From: Acanthornis magna
Taxonomy: Eukaryota > Chordata > Aves > Passeriformes > Acanthizidae
Assembly (NCBI GenBank): GCA_036785705.1
Contig: JAWUZG010000334.1
Location: forward strand, 186,001 to 250,000
Reading direction: 5' to 3'
Length of the DNA: 64,000 nt
The notes under the pieces were generated by a model. The model did no database searches and was not told the DNA's origin. It was given only the letters and a program-made list of their open reading frames with translations. The translations under genes were made by a program, and so were the position numbers. This document shows, one piece after another, positions 23,985 through 33,899 of this stretch (positions are counted from its first letter, which is position 1; every line of letters begins with the position of its first letter).

Positions 23985-26479
23985 GTGAGGCAGGCTGGGG
24001 TGAGGGTGGCGCGGGCTTTGGCCGTGGGCACTGCCCGGCTGGGCAGGAGCGGGCCCTGCCCGTGCTGGGGCTGCTCAGCGCAGCTGCCCCGGCTGGCCCC
24101 GGGGCTGGCCTTGGGCAAGGCAGCTGTGCCGGCAGGGCCCCCCGGGCTGCCGGGGGCTGCGGGCCAGTCCCGCCGGGGCTGCGCTCACTGCAGCCTGGCC
24201 CGCTGGCTCTGCAGCTGGCCCGGCCCTGCGCCGTGGCTGCCGCTGCTCCTTGCCCGGACATGGGAATGCCTGGGGAGCTCTCCGTGAGTGCGTGTGAGTG
24301 CCGAGGGCTGGGTCGTGCTCAGGCCCAGCCGGAGGGAGCCTCCTGTCCCTTTGGAGCAGAGGGGAAAAGACCTGGCAGTTGGGGTTCTGGCAGTTGCCTC
24401 CTGCCGAGGAATTGCAGCAGGACGCTTCTCCCAGGCGGTTGAGGGAATAGGCGAGAGCTAAACAGAGAAGGAATTGGTTGTTGCAAACCCACAGAACTTG
24501 TGGGGATTTTTTTCTTCCTCACCCTGCTTGGGAGGATCGGAGCTTTTCTCTTTGCTGATGGAAGTACAGTTGCTGCCGAGGGAAACGTAGCCAAGGAGCA
24601 ATAGTGAGACGGTCTTCCCTTTGCTTCCTTTCTTCTTCCCTCCTTGCTACACAGCTGCCTCCTGCCAGGACCTCAGTGCTGCCTCAGCTCAGCATTCAGA
24701 GCTGCCTCCAGGCCCTTCCAGGCGACGTGCAGGTGCTCAAGAGTCCGAGCCTACCCCAGCACCTCCCAAGAAAGTGTTTGTCACCTCCGGACTTCTTGGG
24801 GATTCGTCTGCGGAACCAGGCACGTGCAAATTTCAGCTCAAGCGTCTCAGCATTCCACTGGTTCGCATGGACCTTAAACGCCACCCTGAGCTCATGGTTC
24901 GCCTGCTTCGCTTAGACCATCCGAGCACTTCCAGGGCCCTTGCAGAGAGCCGCAGCTGCACATCTGCAGAGCAGCACTTGCCAGCCTCCAGCCCATCAGG
25001 TAGGGAAAGAGTTTCTACCCTTGCTTTTCCAACAGCTTCTGGCAAGTGACCATTTTAAGTTACTTACTGCAGTGCTCTGTCATGGCTAGAGCTGAAGTGA
25101 GAATCAGGTAGAAGGTGTCAAGTCGACTAGGAAAAGGGACCTGGAATGCAAAAGAATTCTCGGTCTGCTTTTCCTCTCCTTCCACCCGATTTGATGCATC
25201 TCCTGGGCCTTTTTCCAGACAGCCTCTTTGCTGAGGTGCAAGTGTGAGACAAAACATCTTGGCTGCCAAGTAGTCAGTGTTAGGTGAGCTCCCCTCTTTC
25301 TTTGAATGAAGCCAAACTGGGATGGTGATGGGATATTGCAGATTTTTAAGACAGTCTGTTGTGCCCATCCAGCTGTGCCATTGAAATGAACTCTCTGTGC
25401 CCCAGAACAGTTGCAGCTGCAGAATATGGCCTCACCCACAAGGTGGCCTTTTAGAATACAAATCAGAGTTGAATTTCAGTGTGTGTGTCTGAAGAAAACG
25501 TAGCCGAGGAGCAATAGTGGGCTGGTCTTCCCTTTGCTTCCTTTCTTCTTCCCTCCTTGCTACACAGCTGCCTCATGCCAGAATCTCTGTACTGCCTCAC
25601 CTGAGGATTCAGAGCTGCCTCCAGGCCCTTCCAGGCGACGTGCAGGTGCTCAAGAGTCTGAGGCTTTGCCAGCACCTCCCGAGAAAGTGTTTGTCGCCTC
25701 CGGACTTCTTGGGGATTCATCAGAGGAAGCAGGCACACTCAGATTTCAATGCCAGCCTGAGCTCATCATTCCGCCAGTTCCCGTAGACCATCCGAGCACT
25801 TCCAGGGCCCTTGCAGGGAGCCACAGCTGCACATCTGCAGAGCAGCACTTGCCAGCCCACAGCCCATCAGGTAGGGAAAGAGTTTCTGCCCTTGCTTTGC
25901 AAACAGCTTCCTGGCAAGTGACCATTTGAAGAATTTTTTTGCAGTGCTCTGTCAGGGGTAGATCTCAAGTGAGAATCAGACAGAAATTGTCAAGTTGACT
26001 CGGAAGGGGGACCTTGAAAACAAAAACAATCTCTGTCTGCTTTTCCTCTCCTTCCTCCAAGTTTGGAGGGTGTTCTGGGCCTTTTCCAGACAGCCTCTCT
26101 GGAGGGGTGAAAGGCCGAGGTGAAAAACATTTGCCCACAACTGCTCAGTGTCGGGTGAACTCCCCTCTCTCCTTGAATGAAGCCAACCTAGGATGCTGAT
26201 AGGATATTGCAGAGTTTCAAGGCTGTCTCTCCTGCAAAGAAGTCTATTCCATTTCACTGAGCTCTGTGTGTCCCCAGAGAAGTTGCAGCTGTAGAATACG
26301 GCCTCACCCCGAAGGTTGCTTTCTACAATAGAATCCCAGTTGAATTTTAGCCTGCGTGTCTGCAGATCTGGGCTCTTCCAAGGTGAATGCACTTTCCGTG
26401 GTCAGTTGTGATGAGAAACTCAGAAGGAGCCCAGTCCAAAAACTGATGGGGAGATAGAAAAGGCTGTGATTATAAAGTG

Positions 26480-26521
<42 letters not shown>

Positions 26522-26939
26522 TGTGTGTTGATCAATTTTACAATACATACTTTAATAGCCAGACACAGGAGTTAGAATAAATACCTTTTAAGAGGAAGAA
26601 ATCAGTCTTCCAATCCCCTGGGAAGTTCAAATACCTTTCTGGCATTGAGTTTGCTGTGTGCTTCCTGTGATGTTTGATCCAAGGCAGCAATAGAGCTCTG
26701 CGTCCCAAGGCCCTGTTCTGGAGCCTGACCAAAGTGTTTGGATTCTTGCAGCCACAGCGGGCAGTTCAGCCGCCAATGCTCCGACTGGCAGTGCTGGTTG
26801 TGCAGCATGGACGGCCTCCAGCTGGCCATGGAATGCACCTGGGGCAGAGGAATTGCCACTGCTGGATCTGGACCTGGTGCTTGAGACACTGGAGGAGATG
26901 CTTTTCTCCTCCCTGCCTGAAAGATCTCCCTTTGCTCAG
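23537..26939 (+). CDS. Heat-shock transcription factor, HSFY/HSFX-like
   Basis: Four exons join in frame with consensus splice sites: 23537-23984, 24655-24999, 25568-25870 and 26752-26939 (about 428 codons). The start ATG sits in CCGCCATGG, a near-perfect Kozak context. Exon 1 holds a complete HSF DNA-binding domain (residues about 15-121), including FPAKLWRLV, the recognition-helix text SFVRQLKRYGF, and NPSFRRDRPDLLIRIQRR, which is closer to HSFY/HSFX than to HSF1-4. Exons 2 and 3 are tandem duplicates. Exon 4 contains LLDLDLVLETLEEMLF, an acidic-hydrophobic segment that could act in transcription activation. The 3' end is uncertain: exon 4 can read on to a TGA near 26986 or splice onward at GTAACT. 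HSFY proteins act in male germ cells in mammals; the role here is inferred. Confidence 0.75.
24575..26400 (+). repeat. Tandem ~0.9-kb duplication carrying HSF-like exons 2 and 3
   Basis: Two direct copies, about 24575-25487 and 25488-26400, share 5' intron text (GTAGCC-AGGAGCAATAGTG), the exon, and about 500 bp of following intron. Exon 2 (24655-24999, 345 nt) and exon 3 (25568-25870, 303 nt) are both phase 1 at each end, so duplication keeps the frame. Copy 2 lacks 42 nt (14 codons) relative to copy 1, in frame. Both encode Ser/Pro-rich text with shared anchors AASCQ-like start, VFV-SGLLGDSS, DHPSTSRALA and CTSAEQHLPA. I recognise no domain in it. Confidence 0.85.
26484..26528. repeat. (GT)n microsatellite
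   Basis: About 20 GT units with one interruption (GTTTGTG), in the intron before HSF-like exon 4. Confidence 0.95.
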
Positions 26940-28448
26940 GTAACTCCATTGGATGAAAGGGGCTGGCCTGAGAGCTTCTGAAAGTTGTTGCATGGCTGAG
27001 AAGGAAAAGTTTCTTGAAATGAGCTGTGAATGGACAGGGAAGGATTTGCTTGGTCAAGGCAGATTTCCAAAAGAAGAGGGAAGGAAAAGGGGGCTCATCC
27101 TTAGTGAGGATGAGAGGTGTTGGCCAAGTTTGGGTGCTCCTTTCTCCTTTTCCTGGGAAGAATCCCTAGTGCAGGGGCATTTGTGGTGATCAGGTGGAAG
27201 CTTTGTAGGTTCTAGCTGGTTGTCTTTGATGTGAAATAAGAGAAGAGTGTTTGGAGAATTGCCACTCAAGGGAAAGTCTCCCGAGCAGGGAGGGGCATTC
27301 AAGAGGTGCCTCTGTCGCAGCACCAGCTGTGGGCTTTGCCCCTTTCTGGTTGCAAGCCCAAGGCAGAGCAAGGGCTGGGCTGCAGCTGCTGCTGCTGCCG
27401 CTGTGTGAGCCCTGCCGTGCGTGTAGGCGCTCCCAGAGCCGTGTTTGGGGATGTGCCGCAGCTGCAGCTTTCTTGTCCTCTCAGTAGCCTAGTGCCTCCA
27501 GTCAAGTCTCTAGCTGGGAAATCCTCAGCTGGCTAAACCAACCAGTACTGCTCTCCGTGTTGCCGAGCTTTGTCACGTTGCTCTTGGGCATCTGTGTGGG
27601 AAGAGATGTGTGTTCCCATGCAGTCCCGGCAAAGCTGCAGCCTGGCTGAGGCTGTTGTGCTCAGGCCTGTGGAGGGAGAAGCAGTTCCCTGTGCCAGGAG
27701 CTGGCAGGACTCCTTCCTTAGTGCCCACTCCATGTGTTCAGTGTCACGCCCACGTTCAACCTTGTCAGCTTTGACAGCTTTTGGACGGTGTTTGAGAAGT
27801 CAATCTTCGCCATTGTTGAAGGCCTTTGGGGGCCAGACTTCCTTGTTAGGAAGAAGAGATGAAAGTGTGTGAGGCCTGGAGCCTTTAGGGGGCAGATGTG
27901 TTGGTTTGGAGGCCCATGAGTTGTGACTTAGGGGGAAGGACAATGTTGGTGCTGCACATGAAATGGTTAAGGACTCCTTTAAGCCCAAGGGCTTCTTCTG
28001 TGTTGGAGAGCAATTCCATCAGAGACCATTAGCCCCCTTGTTTGACAGATTGCCTCTTTGACTTAGGAATCCACTTTCTCTTAACTCTTGCCTCTTCCCA
28101 GACTTGCCTGAAGTGTTCAGTGTCTGTATTGGCATGGGCCTTTTTGGATAGCGTTATACAGCTTTGTCAAATAAGTCCTCTACTTCATTTAATATGCAGA
28201 CCCGTTGCCTCCTATAGGTTTACTATTGAGGAGAGACAGATTCAAGGTGGGGCATGGGATTTCTTGGAATTGTCCATAATTTATTGCCAAGTATGATGAC
28301 CTTTTGTCTTCTGGAAAGTCGCACATACCAGTTCTCAAAAGCATGTTCTTCCTCAAGAGAAGGAAATATTGCAGGCTCTGAACTGTTGTGTCCCGGCAGA
28401 AAATAGTGAGTGATCTTTGGGTATCTTTCTTTCTGGTTTTCTTGGAAG

Positions 28449-28569
28449 GGAAACATTGGTGTTGCCCAAGAGTCTCCAGGAGGGGAGCCTGAGAACAAGG
28501 CTGCAGCAGAGGGAGCTTTGCCTGGCACTGTGAGCCGTGGGAGCAGTTCCCTGGAGCCCGAGGAGCCTG
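28449..28569 (+). CDS. Candidate tail exon of HSF-like gene
   Basis: After a long pyrimidine tract (TATCTTTCTTTCTGGTTTTC) and AG, 40 codons stay open, rich in Glu, Gly, Ser and Pro (GNIGVAQESPGGEPEN), ending at G|GTAAGG. The entry phase (0) matches the end of exon 4 at 26939. There is no domain to confirm it, and the next exon is unresolved. Treat as possible only. The surrounding 26940-29200 contains no other supported feature. Confidence 0.33.
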
Positions 28570-29213
28570 GTAAGGAGAGAGTCCACCCTGGTTGAGAGAG
28601 GTCTGAGATGGCTGCTGCGAGCCTGCCTCTGTCAGGAAGGGAGATCAGAAGAGTTGAGTTCTTGTCTGCAGGCTTGGTGCTTCCTGGGGCCTCGAGTTCC
28701 AATGCGGCACTGGCACAAGCTCCCCAAGCCCTGCCCTCCACGCTTCTCCAGAGGCACTGACACCGAGTCCTGTGGTGTGGCAAGAGAGCAGTGAATAAAC
28801 CTGACCTTCTGGCAGTTGTGTCACCAAGCTGGGTGTCCCAATTTTCAGCTGAAGTCCGTGGATAGGTTTGCTGCAGGGTGACAATGCTCTGGAGGCAGCC
28901 CTGAGTGACTCTTGAAGCAACTGGGCAAAACGCCAGCAAAAAGTCAGGGTAGAAGGCTAAGCTTTTTGTCTCAAAGCGTTAAATCAATGTAATACCAGTC
29001 TGCTGATAGCTATAGTGAGATGCATTGAAAATACAAGGGGTAGAGCCCCTGAGGCCAAACAAATCACAAATCACAAATCCAGTAGGTAAAGGAAAAATTT
29101 AAATTTTGTCAGATTAGCGAGAACTAATAGGAGAGAGAGAGCACTTTGGATCTGCATTCTCAAGCAAAGCTGGTGCAGCCTGCAGGCCTCGCAGGGAGCT
29201 CTTTCTCTTGCAG

Positions 29214-29279
29214 CTCTTCATCCCAGAGCTGATGGTCGAGTTGGAGGAGCTGTTGCTCACTGCACAGGGCACTTTTTAG
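29214..29279 (+). CDS. Candidate terminal exon with Leu/Glu-rich helix
   Basis: A consensus acceptor (TCTTTCTCTTGCAG) is followed by 21 codons, LFIPELMVELEELLLTAQG and two more, then TAG. The phase (0) would join directly to exon 4 of the HSF-like gene. The short helix resembles the ETLEEML segment of exon 4. It does not fit the phase of the 28449-28569 candidate, so at most one of the two joins is right. Confidence 0.3.
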   Translation, partial: LFIPELMVELEELLLTAQGTF

Positions 29280-29749
29280 CGGCCAGGGATAAGTGGTAGT
29301 TCCTAACTCAGCTCACATCACCCTTCAGCTTCAGCCATTGCAGTGAGGGCCAAGGTCTCTCTGTCAGCACAGAGAAAGAGCAAGGCTGGGTTCTTTGTGT
29401 GAGCTGGGACTGTGTGTGTTCCAAGCTCTCGTGGGAGCCATTTTCACTGCGGGTGCTGCAACTTTATCGGGATACTGCAAAACTTCAGAAGTTTTGAAAA
29501 CTTGGAAGGATCCCTGTTCTTCCAAGAGCTTTAAGATCCCCGTTCTCCAATTGCCAAGTGAGAGTCTGCCTTTCAGGCAATCTTTTAGAGTCTGACAGAA
29601 GTACAATTCCTTTCCAAGGAAAACGTGCATGAAGGCCTGCTACTGATTCAGTGTTGCCTTTGCTTCCCAGATATCCATCTGATCTACCTCTCCAGGAGGG
29701 CTGCCCTGCGTAGGACTAAAAGACCAAGGGACAGCCTGTGAAGATTAGA

Positions 29750-30060
29750 CAGGTGGAATCCCTCTGTATATATTACATTTTTAAATGTCTGTAGTTCTGT
29801 TTTTATATCCCTATAGTTCCATTGATAGATGTATAGAGTTGTCTGTATATGTGCATATAGTTATAGATTGGTACAGTTCAATTTATATCCATTTTTATAT
29901 CTATATAATTGTAGTTGTGATTATATTTATATCTATGTAGTTCCATTTCTAGATTTGCATAGATACATTTATCTATATGTAGACTAACCTTTCTGTGTAT
30001 ATATAGTTATATTTATAAATGTGCATTGCTAGAGGTATATGGATATTTAGGTACATGGAT
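29750..30060. repeat. AT-rich low-complexity block, left
   Basis: Degenerate TATA/TATAGTTCCAT-like text, possibly a decayed minisatellite. No coding potential. It abuts the GC-rich exon-like segment at 30.17 kb. Confidence 0.6.
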
Positions 30061-30174
30061 TGATATTTGCATCGCCCAGGCTGCTTTTTAACCTCTTTCC
30101 CTGCTCTGCTTTCTTTTGCATCCCTCGCTTTTCCCCCTGTGCCCCCTCTGTCCCCTCTTCCTGTGCTGGGTCCG

Positions 30175-30834
30175 AGCTGGCGGCCGGGCCGGGCGGAGCA
30201 GCAGTTCCAGGCCCGGGTGTCCCTGGAGCATTGGGAGCAGCCAGTGTCCCTCAGGGAGCTGCTGAAGGATGGTGAGACAGAGGAGGCTGAGGAGAGGGGA
30301 CACTGAAGGGACGGTGACCTTGAGGTGCTGGTGGGGCTGAGGGGATGGTGGGGCTGGGGGGTGTGTGGGAGGAAAGGGGAATGGTGGAGCTGTGGGTTCT
30401 GGGGGAGCTGCAAGGGATGGTGGCAGTGAGGTGACAGGGAAGTGGCACAGGCTGATGGGGTGGCAGGTCTAAGGGGACAGGATGGGCCTGAAGGGGCTGT
30501 GGCGGTCTGAATAAACTGAGGGGGGGCTGTGCATCTGCTGAGGGGATGGTGGGGCTGAGGGGAGGGAAGGGGCCAGCAGTGAGCACAGAGGGGTCTGGGG
30601 CTGTGGTTCTGCCAGGCCTTGGAACCAATTCGAGAGCCTCCACTTTTGCCACAGCTGCCCTGAAGTGCCTGAGAACATCAGAGAGTGACGAGAGCCATCA
30701 GAGAGATGCTGAAGGCCACCAGGAGGGCTGCGCTGCACGGGAGGAAGTGACAGATGGGAGAGAATGTGAAGATGGGGCGGCTGAAAACCCTCGGCTTATA
30801 GTTCTCTTTAAAGACGTATAGACTGGCGTTTCGA
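30175..30834 (+). CDS. Unidentified two-exon candidate, GC-rich
   Basis: A first segment ending at 30270 encodes EQQFQARVSLEHWEQPVSL and RELLKD before a G|GTGAGA donor. A second, after TTTGCCACAG at about 30652, starts in the matching phase (ALKCLRTSESDESH) and runs to a TAG near 30821. The intervening 30272-30650 is a degenerate G-rich repeat (GGGATGGTGGGGCTGA-like units). The pair reads as protein-like text, but I recognise no family, and no upstream exon was found. It may be a gene fragment carried between AT-rich blocks. Low confidence. Confidence 0.27.
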
Positions 30835-31425
30835 GAGTGATAATTATACAGATATTTATATATGCCTGTTGATATTTTATGCCTATATTTATAGATGTAT
30901 ATTGTTCTTTCCTTATGGATGTACTATTTATATATGTATTTGGATATAGACATATATGTTTGTGTATACATCTGGTTTTATATATATGATGTTCTATGTG
31001 TGTTTAGTTCTATTTTCCTATGCATAGTTTTCAAGATATATGGCTCTTTAAGTAGGTATATTGGTATTTCTCTAGCTATATATCTATTTTTATATTTTTA
31101 TATTTAGATTTTTATATTTTTTTGATCTATTTCTAGGTGTAACTATATGTGTATATCCACTTGTACAGCTGTACAGGTCTACTGACGTAGGGCTATTTAG
31201 ATTGGTAGAGTTATATTTGTCTATTTAGAGATAGGTTTGTTTTATGTATCTGTTTTCATATGTATTGCCTGTAATATGTAGTATTTCATCTATATTTACA
31301 TCTGTATATTGTTGCGGTAATACATATATTCAGTTCTATTTAAATACGTACGGAATTGTATAATTGTATAATTCTATCTCTTGAGGTCTTGCTATAGGAC
31401 TATTTAGAGAGGGTGTGGTGGATAT
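30835..31425. repeat. AT-rich low-complexity block, right
   Basis: The same kind of degenerate TATA/TATTTATA text as 29750-30060. No gene seen. Confidence 0.6.
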
Positions 31426-31427
31426 TT

Positions 31428-31785
31428 TTGTATTTCCGTATGGGCTGTATGGTTGTAGAAATATGTAATAAATTTAGCTGTTAAACTTCACTTGATCTTT
31501 GTGTATAGTGAGTGGCTGTAGAGGTTTGCAATAAATTAATTGTTGTTAACAGAACTTGCTATTTGTATATGTTTCCATAGGGTGGTTGTAACACTCAAAT
31601 AAATTCCTTTTCTTTAACCTTAACTGAGATTTGTATAGTTCCATATTGCCAGTGTGGGTGTAGCAATTTTCAATAACTTTCATTTTTAAACTGAAATTCT
31701 TTTTTCATGTATTTGCAGATCAGCAGTGCAGGTGTCACAATCTGCAATAAATTACATTTGCCAGCTGAAATGGGTATTTTGTGAT
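31428..31785. repeat. Degenerate ~70-bp tandem repeat with AATAAA motifs
   Basis: About five units share a core like GGTTGTA-CAA-TTGCAATAAATTAC-TTT-AACTGAAATT followed by a T-rich spacer. AATAAA occurs in at least four of the units. The units are diverged by substitutions and small indels. Confidence 0.65.
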
Positions 31786-33895
31786 TTGTGCTGTTCAAAG
31801 CAATGAGCAGGTGGAAACGTGATGGTGCTGGAGGATTTTGGCCACGAAAATCTCCAGTCGTGCCCAGCAGCTCCCCCAGTCTCGGTCAGGCTGGGCAGTG
31901 AAACCACAGATTGGCGATGGCAGCAGAGCCACACGCTCGGGAAGAACTGGCTGCAAAGGCCTGCTGAGAAAACGGGACTCCACTGAGCGGAGAACTGCAA
32001 GCAGGAGCCACCCGGGGAGGAGAAATCCACAGCCCATCACACTGGGAGTTCTTTAGGAAGCGCTCCAAGTGTCCCTCTGAGCGTCATCCTGGAGCCCAGA
32101 ACCAAGCAGGGATGCTGAGCCAGCTCCGCTGCCTTTGGCAGCACTTGGGCAAATGATCTGGAGCGAGGCGGAGGGGACAGTGACTGTCACTGCTGCAGGC
32201 TAGGGATGAGGGAAGGGCCATGGACACAAGGGCTGAAATGGTGCAAAATCCACAGGGATGGTGGAGAACTGGGAAGCACCAAGTTCTCACAACCGCGGCA
32301 ATGAGGCAAGCTCTTTTGGTGAAGTTCCCTGAAGGAACTCTCAGGGGAGTTGATGCTGTGGTCAGCAGTAGCAGAAGGCAAAAATGCAGTGACACTAGGA
32401 GATGGTCTATAAGCCCCACAGGCAACGGCTTAGAAAAAGACGCAGTGTATATTTCACAGATTCTGTTTATTCTATAATAAAATATATATTCTTAGAGATT
32501 ATACACTAAATATTTCATAAGCTAATAGGTATTATTTGATACATTTTGATATCTTGATAAATACTTTCATATCTATTGGAACTATTTTTCCTACTTGGGA
32601 AAGTGCAGAGGTACTGCTGTCCAACACCTTCTGCCCACACAGCAGTCAGCCCACGGGTGTGTGCGTGCACACCCACCCACTGGCCTTGCTCTTCTCGGCA
32701 TCTGGGCTGCTGTTCGCACAGAATTCCGATGAATTTACCTCCACAGACCTACGAATGGCGAGTCCAGCTTGTCATGAACACGGATGCGGCAAGGCACAAC
32801 ACAGAGCTCTCAGATCAATCCCATTATCACATGTGCTTTCATTCCTGCTGGGGACTGAGGAACTCTTTTAAAGGCACCAAGGATAGCCAAAAGAGAGGCA
32901 AAGAGTCGGCATCACACTACTGCTATTATCCACACGGAAGAAAATGCACTGGGTTTGTTTAGATCGTAACTTTCCAAAAACTAGGAAAGCTGCTCAGCAT
33001 CAGTAGCCCAATTGTAAATGGTTTGACTGACTTGGTGAAACTGGAGGGTTAACTGTGGGCTCCGGCCTTAGTTAAAATCACCTGCCCTGACCTGCAGACA
33101 AAAGCAGCACCACCAGCAGCAGAAGCTATGGCGGTCACTTTTCTAGGAAAGTTGTGTTTGCATTTGCCAGAGGAAAGGAAAACATGTCAGACACTGTGGG
33201 CTAACACTAAGTCTCTGAGAAAGAGTTCCAAAAGAAAGGGCCGCAGCTGCTCTGGGACACTCCGTGTTCTCCAAGGCAGGAGGGCTGCCCTGGCTGCCCA
33301 GGACCCTGCGCACCATGGGCTCTGCAGAGCTGCCCAGCACAGAGGCAGCTTCGGCCACCTCCGCCCCTGGGCACCAGTGGCCTTCTTGCTCTGGACGGCT
33401 GCCTGTGGGCAAATGCAGGCTGCTGGCCTTCTGCTCTTGGCCCTGGCCCGGCAAGGCTGGGCTAATGCTGTTCCCTGTGTGAAATGTGCTCAAGAGGGAC
33501 TTGTTTGTCCCTATAGAGTGACATTCCAGGGCATTAATTTGCACCATAAAACACTGAAGGACGGAGGCCGCAACAACAGGCCGTGACTGAGGCCTCAACA
33601 ACAGGCCCTAAGCCCAAGTTGACCTTTGGATGAACCAAATGTTATCTGTATCTGCTCATTAACCAAGTATTATTAGGAAGAGGATCTATGTATCCATTCA
33701 TTGGTGAAACAGGTATTTACCTTTCCACATTCAGAATCCAGACAAGGCCACATCTGGCATTGTTTGGGGGTGAAGGATCCAAGACAACTCCCTTGGTTCC
33801 TCCTTGAGCCCTGGCCAGGCTTTGGGAGAAAAGCAAGAAGAGAATGAAATCAGATGCTCCCACACGAGAAGTTCTGTCAGATTGGTCATTCTGCA
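31786..33895. other. Intergenic, no gene supported
   Basis: This stretch contains an AT-rich patch at 32450-32570 and a GC-richer patch at 33240-33480. Open frames at 33128-33586 on both strands have no domain, splice context or credible composition. Confidence 0.5.
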
Positions 33896-33899
33896 CTTG

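Noticed and set aside
28223..28939. Minus-strand open frame of 238 codons
   Set aside because: No domain, no plausible splice context, and it lies opposite the candidate HSF tail exon. Considered chance.
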